A stretch of DNA of 64,000 nt, from contig JBBIIC010000009.1 of assembly GCA_037446725.1 (NCBI GenBank), positions 1 through 64,000 of the forward strand, given 5' to 3'. Numbering within the stretch: the first letter of the stretch is position 1; every line of letters begins with the position of its first letter. Positions 26,221-34,985 of the stretch are shown piece by piece. The stretch is from JBBIIC01 sp037446725 (GTDB lineage Bacteria > Actinomycetota > Coriobacteriia > Anaerosomatales > SLCP01). Under the pieces are notes generated by a model. That model saw only the letters and a program-made list of their open reading frames with translations. It ran no database searches and was not told the DNA's origin. Both the position numbers and the translations under genes were made by a program.

Positions 26221-26760
26221 CTACCCTCCCGCAGTCGACAGTGGTGTGTCGGGGATGCGGGAGATGAGGAGACGGGCAGAGTGCCCGACGAGGAGTCCGA
26301 CAGGCACGCTCAGTCCGAGAAGGACGGACATGAGCGCGAACGGCGCATGCGAACCGACGAGGAGCACCGCGATAGTGAGCTGGGCTGCGACGTGCGCCGC
26401 TGAGCCTGCGACCGACCAGCCGAGGACTGAGAAGGTCTCACCCGCCGCGTACACCGCAAGCATGGCGGCGAGCGCCGCCAGTGCGCCTCCCAGCGAGAGC
26501 GCGAAGGTCGGTCCGGCGAGACTGCCGGTCGCCAGCGCGACGAGCGCGACGCGACCCATCGACACGATCGCTGCACCACGCGGCCCAAACGATGCAAGCG
26601 CGACGACCACGGCGATGTTCGCAAGCCCCATACGCAACCCCGGCACAGGGAGAGGAGGCAGAGTCACCGCCTCGAGGTACCCGAGGACCACCGCCATCGC
26701 GAGCAGTAATGCGACGGGTACGATCTCGCCGGGGCGGTACCGGTCACCGCGAGATCGCAT
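26221..26760 (-). CDS. Gx transporter family membrane protein
   Basis: 179-residue membrane protein (five to six hydrophobic segments) of the family once called heptaprenyl diphosphate synthase component I. Recognisable parts are IVPVALLLAMAVVLGYLEAVTLPPLPVPGLRMGLANIAVVVAL and the C-terminal MSVLLGLSVPVGLLVGHSARLLI. In many anaerobes this gene and a NusG-II gene accompany rnf or the flavin transferase apbE. ATG at 26760 has an excellent AGAGGAGGGG; an ATG at 26781 is also in frame. The substrate is unknown; a role in supplying flavin or prenyl material is speculative. Confidence 0.78.
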   Translation of the reverse strand: MRSRGDRYRPGEIVPVALLLAMAVVLGYLEAVTLPPLPVPGLRMGLANIAVVVALASFGPRGAAIVSMGRVALVALATGSLAGPTFALSLGGALAALAAMLAVYAAGETFSVLGWSVAGSAAHVAAQLTIAVLLVGSHAPFALMSVLLGLSVPVGLLVGHSARLLISRIPDTPLSTAGG

Positions 26761-27103
26761 CGAGCCCCTCCTCTCGCGCAAAGACCACCGCGGCGCTCAC
26801 ACCGTTCGGCGCGCAGATGACCGGGCGACCGGTGGCGGCCGCACCGCTGTGTACGCAGATCTGATCGGGGCAGTCGGATTCCACCGCGCGCAGGGCGCCG
26901 TCCGAGACCTCGAATACGACACGGCCGACACGGCCCTCAACCATGTAGCGTCCCGGGACCGAGAGGTCGACTTCGGTGACGCCCCGGGGACCCCTCAGTA
27001 CCACCGAGCCGACCTCCGGCGCGAGGAGGGCGCCGGCCTGAGGCGCCATCAGCAAGGCGGCGGCAAGCACCGTGACGATGATGGCACGGTCGCCCCGAGT
27101 CAC
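26744..27103 (-). CDS. NusG domain II-containing protein
   Basis: 119 residues: one N-terminal hydrophobic segment (AIIVTVLAAALLMAPQAGALL), then a beta-rich NusG domain II with RYMVEGRVGRVVFEVSDGALRAVESDCPDQICVHSG and RPVICAPNGVSAAVV. The CPDQICVHSG/ICAPN pair of cysteines is the mark of this family. The GTG start overlaps the rnfB stop (GTGA at 27100-27103), so it is translated as part of the rnf operon. It is probably membrane-anchored and external. Function unknown; a link with Rnf assembly or flavin loading is inferred from neighbourhood. Confidence 0.8.
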   Translation of the reverse strand: MTRGDRAIIVTVLAAALLMAPQAGALLAPEVGSVVLRGPRGVTEVDLSVPGRYMVEGRVGRVVFEVSDGALRAVESDCPDQICVHSGAAATGRPVICAPNGVSAAVVFAREEGLDAISR

Positions 27104-28008
27104 TTGCCCACCCCTTCCGGACGAGCATCGGGAACAACCGGGAGGAAACCGTCGACCTTCGGTCCACGGCCGTCCAGCATGACCGCAGGCGCAATCGCCG
27201 CGCGACCGGTGAGATCGATGCACTCCTGCGGGCAGACGGCGACACACATGCCGCACGCAGTGCACTTGTCGTAGTCGACCACGGCGAGCAGGTCGATGAT
27301 GTGGATCGCATCGGCTGGACACGCCTTCTCGCACTTCTTGCAGGCGATGCAACACATCGAGCAGTAGTCCCTGCGGGCCCGGGGTTTGTCGTGCGAGTTG
27401 CAGCGCACCGCGACGGCGCCGTCTTCGGGCGCCATCACCAGCAGGCCGATGCTGCCTCGCGGGCACTCGCGCACGCAGACCTCGCAGCCCGTACAGCGAT
27501 CGAGATCGATGACGGGCAACCCGCGAGTATCAATCGCGATCGCGTCGAAGGGGCACACGCGCGCGCAATCACCATAGCCGAAGCACCCCGCGGGACACTC
27601 GAGGTCGCCACCTGCGAGCCGCGCGACGGCCGCGCAGGTCATCACTCCCGCATAGTCGAAGCTGCGCGTCGCTGCACGGCCTCCTCCGCAGTGCCGAAGG
27701 CTCACGATCGAGGCCACCGCGCATTTCTCGACGCCGAGAACGTCGGCCACCGCGTCGGCGACCGCCTGCCCTCCCGCGGTACATGCCGTCACCGGGAGTG
27801 CTCCTTGCGCGATGGCCTCAGCCGCTCCGAAGCATGAGGGATTCCCGCAGGCGCCGCAGTTGGCCCCCGGGAGCACGCTCAGGACACGCTCGACCCTGGG
27901 ATCGACCTCCACATGGAACTTGCGCGAGGCGGCCGTCAGCATCGCGGCAGCCGCCAGCCCGATGACGCTCAGTGCGGCGACAGCCTTGATAACGAGCATT
28001 GCGTCCAC
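27100..28008 (-). CDS. rnfB: Rnf complex iron-sulfur subunit RnfB
   Basis: 302-residue electron-input subunit of the ion-translocating ferredoxin:NAD oxidoreductase. One N-terminal transmembrane helix (AVAALSVIGLAAAAMLTAASR), a four-cysteine cluster (GANCGACGNPSC ... VTAC) and several ferredoxin motifs follow: CPAGCFGYGDCARVCPFDAI, CTGCEVCVRECP, CCIACKKCEKACPADAI and CTACGMCVAVCP. Multiple [4Fe-4S] clusters are typical of anaerobe RnfB. GTG start; an ATG three codons in is an alternative. Follows rnfA by 13 bases. Confidence 0.95.
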   Translation of the reverse strand: MDAMLVIKAVAALSVIGLAAAAMLTAASRKFHVEVDPRVERVLSVLPGANCGACGNPSCFGAAEAIAQGALPVTACTAGGQAVADAVADVLGVEKCAVASIVSLRHCGGGRAATRSFDYAGVMTCAAVARLAGGDLECPAGCFGYGDCARVCPFDAIAIDTRGLPVIDLDRCTGCEVCVRECPRGSIGLLVMAPEDGAVAVRCNSHDKPRARRDYCSMCCIACKKCEKACPADAIHIIDLLAVVDYDKCTACGMCVAVCPQECIDLTGRAAIAPAVMLDGRGPKVDGFLPVVPDARPEGVGK

Positions 28009-28021
28009 TCAGGCACCTCTC

Positions 28022-28642
28022 TCAGAGTCCGAACAGCCCGGCAAGGCCGAGATAACCGAGCGACAGCAAGCCCGCGGTGATGAACGCCATCGGTGTACCC
28101 TTCATCACCTCGGGTACCGGTGCGACCTCGAGACGCTCGCGCAGCGCGGCGAAGGTGAGAAGAGCTATGCCGAAACCGATGGCAACGCCGATCGTGTAGA
28201 CGAGCGCCTCCCCGAAGCCGAACCCGTAGTCGATTCCCATCTTGAAGAACCCGGGCCGCACCGACTCCGTCGCCGTGGCCAGCACCGCGCAGTTCGTAGT
28301 GATGAGCGGCAGGAATATACCAAGGGAACGGTAGAGACCCGGACTCGCCTTGCGCAGGTACATCTCGACGAACTGCACGAGCGCCGCGATGACGAGGATG
28401 AACGCCGGGATGTACAGGAAGTCACCGACGCCGAGCGGCGCGAGCAGGACGTTCCAGAACACCCACGTCGCGGTGGTCGCAAGCGTCATGACGAAGATGA
28501 CGGCACCCGCCATGCCGAGGCTGGTGTCCATGGAACTCGACACCCCGAAGAAGGGGCACAGACCGATGAAGCGGGTCAGCAGGATGTTGTTGACGAGCGC
28601 CGCACCGACGAGGAGGAGCGTGAAATGCTGCAGAGTCTCCAC
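28022..28642 (-). CDS. rnfA: Rnf complex membrane subunit RnfA
   Basis: 206-residue integral membrane subunit with six transmembrane segments, homologous to RnfE and NqrE. Family motifs are NNILLTRFIGLCPFFGVS near residue 20 and RSLGIFLPLITTNCAVL near 100; the cysteines in these two segments are the ones that bind a membrane [2Fe-2S] cluster in Rnf/Nqr. GTG start preceded by AAGGAGGG, one base after the rnfE stop. Confidence 0.95.
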   Translation of the reverse strand: METLQHFTLLLVGAALVNNILLTRFIGLCPFFGVSSSMDTSLGMAGAVIFVMTLATTATWVFWNVLLAPLGVGDFLYIPAFILVIAALVQFVEMYLRKASPGLYRSLGIFLPLITTNCAVLATATESVRPGFFKMGIDYGFGFGEALVYTIGVAIGFGIALLTFAALRERLEVAPVPEVMKGTPMAFITAGLLSLGYLGLAGLFGL

Positions 28643-28643
28643 G

Positions 28644-29303
28644 CTACCGCCCTCCTTCCTCGATGGTGCAGTGTGCGTCGGTCTGAACGAGGCGCGTCGA
28701 GGTGCGCCCGTTGTACCACTTGGCGAGCGCGATGATGAAGCCGAAGACGATGAACGCCCCGGGGAAGAGCAGCAGGATCCCGGGAGCCGGATACCACTCG
28801 GGAAAGGCGATCAGACGGATGCCGAGGAAGACGATCTCCCCGCTACCGAACAGCTCCCTGATCGCCGCAAGAACCACGATGACGAGCGAGAAGCCAAGAC
28901 TCATGCCGAGGCCGTCGGCCAGGGCCAGCCGCACCGGCTGGTGGTAGGCGAACGCCTCCGCCCGCCCCAGAATCACGCAGTTGACCACGATAAGGGGGAT
29001 CCATACGCCGAGGAACGTGTACACCCCCGGCAGGAACGCCTTCATGGTCAGGTCCACGATCGTCACGAACGACGCGATAATCACGATGAACACCGGGATC
29101 CTGACTTGCTCGGGGATGAGGGAGCGCAGCGTGGACACGATCGCACTCGACATGCTGAGCACGAAGATCACCGCCATGCCCATGAAGAACGCGCCCTCGA
29201 CCTTCGTGGAGACGGCGAGCGTCGCGCAAAGCCCGATCATGAGAACCGTAAGTGGGTTGTCGACCGCGAGGCCGCGCCTGAAGACCGACAGCCACTCTCT
29301 CAT
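28644..29303 (-). CDS. rnfE: Rnf complex membrane subunit RnfE
   Basis: 219-residue membrane subunit, paralogue of RnfA. It contains NPLTVLMIGLCATLAVSTKVEGAFFMG and YTFLGVWIPLIVVNCVILGRAEAFA, with the cluster-binding cysteines in matching places. ATG at 29303 overlaps the rnfG stop (ATGA at 29300-29303). The order C-D-G-E-A-B is that of clostridia and acetogens. Confidence 0.95.
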   Translation of the reverse strand: MREWLSVFRRGLAVDNPLTVLMIGLCATLAVSTKVEGAFFMGMAVIFVLSMSSAIVSTLRSLIPEQVRIPVFIVIIASFVTIVDLTMKAFLPGVYTFLGVWIPLIVVNCVILGRAEAFAYHQPVRLALADGLGMSLGFSLVIVVLAAIRELFGSGEIVFLGIRLIAFPEWYPAPGILLLFPGAFIVFGFIIALAKWYNGRTSTRLVQTDAHCTIEEGGR

Positions 29304-29908
29304 GACCCGTCCTCCTCCTCTCCGCTTTCGGCGGCGAGCACCTCGGTGTAGACCTGTGACGCCGCTGTCACCCCGTTGCGCACTGCGACAGACGAGCGCG
29401 TCGCACCCGCGATCGCATCGAACCCGGCCGCGGAACCCTTGATGTCGGTGCTCTCCCAACCGACGAACTGGTCGATCCAGCCGGGGACGGTCAGGATCTT
29501 GGTGCCCAGGCCCGGTGTCTCGTTCTGGGTGACGATACTGACACCGAGTACTGACCCATCTCTATCCAATCCCACAACCAGGGTCACCGGACCGCCGTAA
29601 CCCCGGGGGGCGACGCGTACTCCCCAACCCGCGTGAGCGCCGCTTCCGTCGAAGCCGCGATAGACTGCCTGAACGGGCACCTGGCCGGCTGCCTCAGCAG
29701 CCGGTTCGAGCAGCTCGTCCGCTGCCTCGAACTGCTCCGCGCCCGGCAACACCGCCTGGAGTGCGCTTCGCTCGGCCGCGCGCTCCTGTTCGAGGATACG
29801 CTCTCGCGTGACCTCGTAGGTGAGCGTCAGTGCCGTCGCCGCTACCAGACAGGTCGCCAGAACGGCGCCGATCATGTTGAGGGGCGTCGATGCAGCGCGT
29901 CTAGCCAC
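29300..29908 (-). CDS. rnfG: Rnf complex FMN-binding subunit RnfG
   Basis: 202-residue subunit with one N-terminal transmembrane helix (PLNMIGAVLATCLVAATALTLTYEV) and an external FMN-binding domain (GYGGPVTLVVGLDRDGSVLGVSIVTQNETPGLGTKI). The flavinylation site is GFDAIAGATRSSVAVRNGV, where the Thr of Gly-Ala-Thr should carry covalent FMN. That attachment needs an ApbE flavin transferase, not found in this window. Overlaps rnfE at its end and rnfD at its start. Confidence 0.93.
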   Translation of the reverse strand: MARRAASTPLNMIGAVLATCLVAATALTLTYEVTRERILEQERAAERSALQAVLPGAEQFEAADELLEPAAEAAGQVPVQAVYRGFDGSGAHAGWGVRVAPRGYGGPVTLVVGLDRDGSVLGVSIVTQNETPGLGTKILTVPGWIDQFVGWESTDIKGSAAGFDAIAGATRSSVAVRNGVTAASQVYTEVLAAESGEEEDGS

Positions 29909-30911
29909 GGCGCTTCACCCACCCGAACGTTCTCGGTGCGAAGGCGCGGTCGATGAAGGGCACGAGACCGTTCATGAACAGAATCGCGAAGGTCGTGGCC
30001 TCAGGCATAGGACCGAAGAAGCGCACCACCGAGTTGAAGACACCGCATCCGCATGCGAACACGACACGCCCGCTACGCGTCATCGGAGAGGTCACCGGGT
30101 CGGTGGCCATGAAGAAGGCGCCGAGCAGGACGCCCCCGGCAAGCACGTTGAAGATCGGGTCCGAACCGAATGCCCACGACAGCACGGCCACCGTACCGAT
30201 GTAGCCCACGGGGACGCGCCAGTCGATGATCCGCTTGGCGATCAGTACGAAGCCGCCCAGGATGAGCAGCAGCGCGGAGACCTCGCCGAGACAACCCTCG
30301 AGGTTGCGCAGGAGGAGCGGCTGGTAGTACGCGGTCAGGTCGACGCCGTATGCCCCGTCCGCGGCGCGGTCAGCTGCCGCGATGGCGAGCCGGGTCGCGC
30401 CGTTGATCGCGTCCAGCTCTCCGGTCGCAGGGATGTCGAGCGCACGGAACCACCCGCCGGGATACGGTCCGGCCTCCGCCAGGACGCCGGTCCACGAGAC
30501 CGCGAGCACCGCCCGGGCGACGAGCGCGGGGTTGAAGAGGTTCCACCCGAGACCCCCGAAGAGCATCTTCGCAAGCCCGACTGCCACGATGCCGCCGGCG
30601 ACACCCATCCACCATGGGGTCAGTGGGGGCATCGCCAGCGCAAGCAGAAGTCCGGTGACAAGCGCCGAGCCGTCCCACAGTGTCTGCGGACGACGGGCGA
30701 TGCGGGTCCACAGCCACTCAGTGCCGAGGGACGACGCGATGCACGAGACGAGCAGGACCGCCGCGACCATCCCCATGTTCCACACGGCCCAGACGGTGGC
30801 CGGAGCAAGCGCCGCGACAACCCACAGCATGAGGTGGGTCACGTTCTCTGGCGCGACCACATGGGGTGAGGGGGCGACCTGCATCCGCGCCGCTGTCGTC
30901 GTCTCGGTCAC
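29901..30911 (-). CDS. rnfD: Rnf complex membrane subunit RnfD
   Basis: 336-residue polytopic membrane subunit carrying a covalent FMN. It begins near THLMLWVVAALAPATVWAVWNMG, and the flavinylation motif LDAINGATRLA is present (Thr of Gly-Ala-Thr). The second half has FMATDPVTSPMTRSGRVVFACGCGVFNSVVRFFG, a strong family signature. GTG start overlaps the rnfC stop (GTGA at 30908-30911). Confidence 0.94.
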   Translation of the reverse strand: MTETTTAARMQVAPSPHVVAPENVTHLMLWVVAALAPATVWAVWNMGMVAAVLLVSCIASSLGTEWLWTRIARRPQTLWDGSALVTGLLLALAMPPLTPWWMGVAGGIVAVGLAKMLFGGLGWNLFNPALVARAVLAVSWTGVLAEAGPYPGGWFRALDIPATGELDAINGATRLAIAAADRAADGAYGVDLTAYYQPLLLRNLEGCLGEVSALLLILGGFVLIAKRIIDWRVPVGYIGTVAVLSWAFGSDPIFNVLAGGVLLGAFFMATDPVTSPMTRSGRVVFACGCGVFNSVVRFFGPMPEATTFAILFMNGLVPFIDRAFAPRTFGWVKRRG

Positions 30912-32212
30912 AGCTGCGCACCCCTCTGAAGCAGGGCCTGTTTGGCGCCGCGTATCAGCTGGACGAGTGGCCGGCGCGTCGGGCAAACGTAGCTGCAGCA
31001 TCCACACTCGATGCAGTCGAGGGCATGGTAGCGGTCGGTGCCTTCCCAGTCGGTGCGGTTAGCGTAGATCCCTATCGCGTAGGGTTCGAGCATCATCGGG
31101 CATGCGTCCGAGCAGCGTGCGCACCGGATGCACGGCTGGTCACCATGCACTGCCGGCGCGCTCTCTGCAGGATGGAGCACGACGATGCCGCCCATTCCTT
31201 TGACGACCGGAACCGAGAGGTCGGCAAGGGCCATGCCCGTCATCGGTCCACCAGCGACGATCCTCCCGTGATCGCCGTCGAACCCGCCGGCGGCTTCGAT
31301 GAGGGTCTCGACCGGAGTTCCGATCATCGTCATGAAGTTGCCCGGACGCCGGACCTTGCCCGTGACCGTCACGACCCGCTCGATCAACGGGCGTCCCTGA
31401 TCGACCGCATCCGCGACAGCGGCAGCGGTGGAGACATTGTGGACGAGTGCACCAGTCGCGGCTGGCAGTTCGCCGTGCGGTACTTCCTCGCCGATCGTGG
31501 CTCGGATAAGCTGCTTCTCAGCGCCCTGCGGGTAGCGGGTGGGCAGCACCATCACCTCGACGCCGTCGGGCGCCTGCGCGCGCAGCGCGGCCGCGGCGTC
31601 GAGCTTGTTGGACTCGAGCGCGATGACCGCACGGCCGGCACCCACCGACCCGGCGATGAGCTGCGCTCCCCGTATCACCCGGTCCGGCTGTTCGAGCATC
31701 AACCGATGGTCGCACGTCAGGTACGGCTCGCACTCGCACCCGTTGAGGATGAGCGTTGAGACCGGCATTTCTCTTGGCGGTTGAAGCTTGACCGATGTGG
31801 GGAACGCCGCGCCGCCGAGGCCCACGATGCCGGCGGCCCGGACGCGCTCGCGCACCGAGTCATTCCCGGCGGTAACGGGTTCGAACGAATCGAGATCCTG
31901 CTGCTCATCGGGCACGATCGTGACCGCGACGCTGCGCATCCCTGAGGCGAGCACGACCCGGCCGACATCGGTCACTTCCCCGTCGACCGGCGAGTGCACC
32001 GGGGCGCTGACCATCGCCTCGACGTCGCCGATCAGCTGGCCGCGCCTGACGCGGTCACCCTTCTCCACGAGCGCCGAACAGGGGGCTCCCAGATGCTGCG
32101 AGAGAGGCACGGTGACCAACTGCGGGACCGGAGCCCGCTCGATCGCGCGCGTGTTTGTCTGGTCCTTGCGGTCGGCAGGGTGCACGCCGCCTTTGAACGC
32201 GCGTGTCCGCAC
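30908..32212 (-). CDS. rnfC: Rnf complex NADH-dehydrogenase subunit RnfC
   Basis: 434-residue peripheral subunit with the NADH/FMN site. The N-terminus RTRAFKGGVHPADRKDQT is typical, followed by the biotinyl-lipoyl-like GDVEAMVSAPVHSPVDGEVT and the flavin region AAGIVGLGGAAFPTSVKL and ILNGCECEPYLTCDHRLM. Two [4Fe-4S] motifs are near the end: CIRCARCSDACP and CIECGCCSYVCP. The GTG at 32212 follows AAGGGGACG and was chosen over an upstream TTG at 32239 that has no site. First gene of rnfCDGEAB. Confidence 0.95.
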   Translation of the reverse strand: MRTRAFKGGVHPADRKDQTNTRAIERAPVPQLVTVPLSQHLGAPCSALVEKGDRVRRGQLIGDVEAMVSAPVHSPVDGEVTDVGRVVLASGMRSVAVTIVPDEQQDLDSFEPVTAGNDSVRERVRAAGIVGLGGAAFPTSVKLQPPREMPVSTLILNGCECEPYLTCDHRLMLEQPDRVIRGAQLIAGSVGAGRAVIALESNKLDAAAALRAQAPDGVEVMVLPTRYPQGAEKQLIRATIGEEVPHGELPAATGALVHNVSTAAAVADAVDQGRPLIERVVTVTGKVRRPGNFMTMIGTPVETLIEAAGGFDGDHGRIVAGGPMTGMALADLSVPVVKGMGGIVVLHPAESAPAVHGDQPCIRCARCSDACPMMLEPYAIGIYANRTDWEGTDRYHALDCIECGCCSYVCPTRRPLVQLIRGAKQALLQRGAQL

Positions 32213-32319
32213 GTCGTTTCGTCCCCTTCTCACCGGCAACCGCTGATTAGGACGAGGTTCGACCGACCGTCCCGTATTCCTGCAATCCCCGCCGATCGAC
32301 AGGTGCCCTCTTCTGCGTG

Positions 32320-32724
32320 CTACGAGCCGAAGAAGATCGCGATCTCCCGCTCGGCGGACTCCGGTGAGTCCGAGCCGTGAACGATGTTCGCGTCAAGCGT
32401 CAGGCCGAAGTCGCCGCGAATGGTGCCAGGCGCGGCGTCACGGGGATTCGTGGCGCCCATGAGTTTCCGGCAGACCACCACTGCGTCGGGACCCGAGAGG
32501 ACCATCTTGACCACGGGACCGGAGGTGATGTACTCGACCAGCCCGGGGTAGAAGGGCTTGCCCTCGTGCTCGGCGTAGTTCGCCGCCGCCTCTGCGGCAG
32601 TCACCAGTCCGTACTGCATGCGCTCGATCTTCAGCCCGCAGGCTTCGAACCGGCTCACGATCGCTCCGACGAGTCCCCGTGCGACGGCGTCCGGCTTGAT
32701 CATGATGTAGGTCTGCTGGTCCAC
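32320..32724 (-). CDS. ndk: Nucleoside-diphosphate kinase
   Basis: 134-residue Ndk, which moves gamma-phosphate from ATP to other nucleoside diphosphates through a phosphohistidine. It shows TYIMIKPDAVARGLVG at the N-terminus, ATNPRDAAPGTIRGDFG and the active-site NIVHGSDS. The GTG at 32724 is preceded by GGGAGGAAGG; longer in-frame starts would add non-homologous residues. Lies between the TPR gene and rnfC. Confidence 0.96.
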   Translation of the reverse strand: MDQQTYIMIKPDAVARGLVGAIVSRFEACGLKIERMQYGLVTAAEAAANYAEHEGKPFYPGLVEYITSGPVVKMVLSGPDAVVVCRKLMGATNPRDAAPGTIRGDFGLTLDANIVHGSDSPESAEREIAIFFGS

Positions 32725-32792
32725 GTGCGTCCTTCCTCCCAGAGTGTGTCCACGCGAGGGCGGACATACCGGCAACGGCACCGGAGTATGGC

Positions 32793-34118
32793 TCAGGAGC
32801 CGCCGCCCGTCGAGCGCCAGTCGTTCTCGACCCCGGTGACCTTCCAGCCGACGCCTTCGCGCGACAGACTGATCTCATAGCTGAGCGGCGAGCCGCTCTC
32901 GGGCGTGACCGTCACGACGACCCGTGAGGTGCGCGGAGAACGCTCGACACTATCAACGGTGAACTCGGCCATCGGCGGGAGCTTCGCCATCTCCTTGTCG
33001 ATGTCGGCTGTGGGAACGGCGACCCAGTACTGCGCCACCGGATCACCCGCCGCACGCGCCTCCAGCATCCCCGAGACCGTCATGCGCTGTGTGGGGTAGC
33101 CGAAACCCCACATGAACAGGGCAACGAGCAGGCCCGCCACGATGGCGACCGCGATGACCACGCCCGCGAGGACGGACCACAGGTTGCGGCCACCCTGCTG
33201 CCCGGCACGCGCCGACCGTCGGGCCGCGCGGTCCCGTTGGCGCATCTCCTCCTCGGTCATCGTGAAAAACAACTCCACGTCCTCGCCGCTCGGGTGCGGC
33301 ATGGACGTCGTCGCATCCGGAGACGCCTGCGCGGCAGGGGCCTCGGGTTCCTCGACAAGCGACGCCTCGACGAGCGGCGGCATCTCCCCAGTGCTCCAGC
33401 CTTCGATCACCTCACGCTGTGCGGGACCCGTCAGTTTCTCGCGACTCGACACGTAGGCGAGTCGCGCCGTGTCCGAGAGTGCGTGACCATGCAACTCCAT
33501 GGCCTTCTCGAAGGACTTGACCGCATCCTCGTGACGGTTGATCGAGTGGTACGCCATGCCGAGGTTTGCAAGCGCCCGGCCGCGCCCGGAGTACGAATCG
33601 AAACCGAGCGCCGCGCGGTACGCCTCGACTGCGTCGGTGGGGCGCTCCATGGCCATGAAGCACAGGCCGAGGTTGTTCAGCGCCTTACCCGGGTCGGGGT
33701 TATCGCCGTCGAGCGCCGCCTGGCGGTATGCCATGGCCGCGTCCTCGATGCGGCCCATCTCGAACAGCGCGCCCGCCTTGCCCTGCAACGCGCGATGCTG
33801 CCCAGTGTACTCGGGGTCCTCCAGCGCGGCGTCGTAGGAGCGCACGGCTTCGGCATACTCGCCCAGCGCCACGTGCGCCGCTCCCAGATTCGCGTAGACC
33901 GCGCTGCGCTTCCCATAGGTCTCATCGTTGAGCGCATGGCGGTACACAGTCACGGCATCGGAGTAGCGGCGCAACCGTACGAGCGAGTTGCCCGCCATGT
34001 GGTACGCACGCCCGCTGCCTTCGCCCCGGCCTGCGGCCGAGAGGAACGCCTTGGCTGCGGCGCGGTAGTCCTTGGCGGCGTATGCCGCCTGCCCCTCCTC
34101 GTACCGGGCCTGATCCAC
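32793..34118 (-). CDS. TPR-repeat protein with one transmembrane segment
   Basis: 441 residues. Residues about 1-215 hold five to six TPR-like repeats (ARYEEGQAAYAAKDYRAAAKAFLSAAGRG, AYHMAGNSLVRLRRYSDAVTVYRHALN, VYANLGAAHVALGEYAEAVRSYDAALED, ALNNLGLCFMAMERPTDAVEAYRAAL, ALANLGMAYHSINRHEDAVKSFEKAM). A polar linker, a basic stretch (RQRDRAARRSARAG) and a single transmembrane helix (LAGVVIAVAIVAGLLVALFMWGFGY) follow, then about 110 residues outside. The TPR half is therefore probably cytoplasmic. Function unknown. Eleven bases after the cyclophilin gene. Confidence 0.75.
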   Translation of the reverse strand: MDQARYEEGQAAYAAKDYRAAAKAFLSAAGRGEGSGRAYHMAGNSLVRLRRYSDAVTVYRHALNDETYGKRSAVYANLGAAHVALGEYAEAVRSYDAALEDPEYTGQHRALQGKAGALFEMGRIEDAAMAYRQAALDGDNPDPGKALNNLGLCFMAMERPTDAVEAYRAALGFDSYSGRGRALANLGMAYHSINRHEDAVKSFEKAMELHGHALSDTARLAYVSSREKLTGPAQREVIEGWSTGEMPPLVEASLVEEPEAPAAQASPDATTSMPHPSGEDVELFFTMTEEEMRQRDRAARRSARAGQQGGRNLWSVLAGVVIAVAIVAGLLVALFMWGFGYPTQRMTVSGMLEARAAGDPVAQYWVAVPTADIDKEMAKLPPMAEFTVDSVERSPRTSRVVVTVTPESGSPLSYEISLSREGVGWKVTGVENDWRSTGGGS

Positions 34119-34129
34119 GGCTATCCCGT

Positions 34130-34789
34130 CTACTCGGAACGCTCGATGCGGACTGACTCCATCACGTCGCCGACAGCGATCTGCCTGACGACGTCCATGC
34201 CCTCGGTCACCTGACCGAAGACGGTGTACTGGCCGTCAAGGAACGGCTGAGGGCCCAAACAGATGTAGAACTGGGAACCGGCCGAGTTCGGGTCCTGCGA
34301 CCGGGCCATCGCGACTGTACCGTCAAGGTGGCTGCGGCTGTTGAACTCAGCCTTGAGCTGGTAACCGGGGCCGCCGGTCCCAACCATCGGGTCGTCGGTC
34401 TTCGACAGCGGGTCTCCGCCCTGGATCACGAAACCGGGCTCGACCCGGTGGAACTTCGTGCCGTCGTAGAAGCCCTCCTCGGCCCGCTCGATGAAGGCGG
34501 CGACCGTGTTGGGCGCGTCTTCGGAATAGAAGGTGAACCTGATCACGCCCTTGGCGGTGGTGATCACGGCGACCTCGGTCCCATCGGGTGCGTACTCTGC
34601 GGTGTACAAGGGCTCCCCCTCTGGCGCGGCCGGAGGCTCCGGCTCGGGCGTCTCGGCAGGCGGACTGGTCGGCTCATCGGGAGGTGTCGACCCCGCCGTT
34701 TCGGGCGCACACCCGGGAAGGGCGATGACCGCCCCCACGAGCAGGACGGCAAGTGCGACAGGCAGAAGTAGAGTGTAGATCGCGCGCAT
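34130..34789 (-). CDS. Cyclophilin-type peptidyl-prolyl isomerase, lipoprotein
   Basis: 219 residues. A lipoprotein signal peptide (MRAIYTLLLPVALAVLLVGAVIALPGC) has lipobox LPGC at about 24-27. A Pro/Glu/Ser-rich spacer (TPPDEPTSPPAETPEPEPPAAPEGEP) precedes the cyclophilin domain: TKFHRVEPGFVIQGGDP, GTVAMARSQDPNSAGSQFYICLGPQPFLDGQYTVFGQVTEGMDVV. It should help fold proteins on the outer face of the membrane. Catalytic Arg (FHRV) and the GSQFYI motif are present. Divergent from the EF-G gene. Confidence 0.92.
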   Translation of the reverse strand: MRAIYTLLLPVALAVLLVGAVIALPGCAPETAGSTPPDEPTSPPAETPEPEPPAAPEGEPLYTAEYAPDGTEVAVITTAKGVIRFTFYSEDAPNTVAAFIERAEEGFYDGTKFHRVEPGFVIQGGDPLSKTDDPMVGTGGPGYQLKAEFNSRSHLDGTVAMARSQDPNSAGSQFYICLGPQPFLDGQYTVFGQVTEGMDVVRQIAVGDVMESVRIERSE

Positions 34790-34985
34790 GCGTACGGTCG
34801 TCCTTTCGCCGAGCGTCGGAATGGGTCACTGTCGGGGGGTATCCCCGGCACCGTCAGCCATTCTAACAGTGTGGCGAGAGGGGGATAAAGGAGTATGCTG
34901 TCGCGAGGGACGTGGCCGCGAAAGATCGCGGTACAGATGCCAGGATTCTCGTTCCGAGACTCTCAGGATCAAGGAGGAGATGCAC

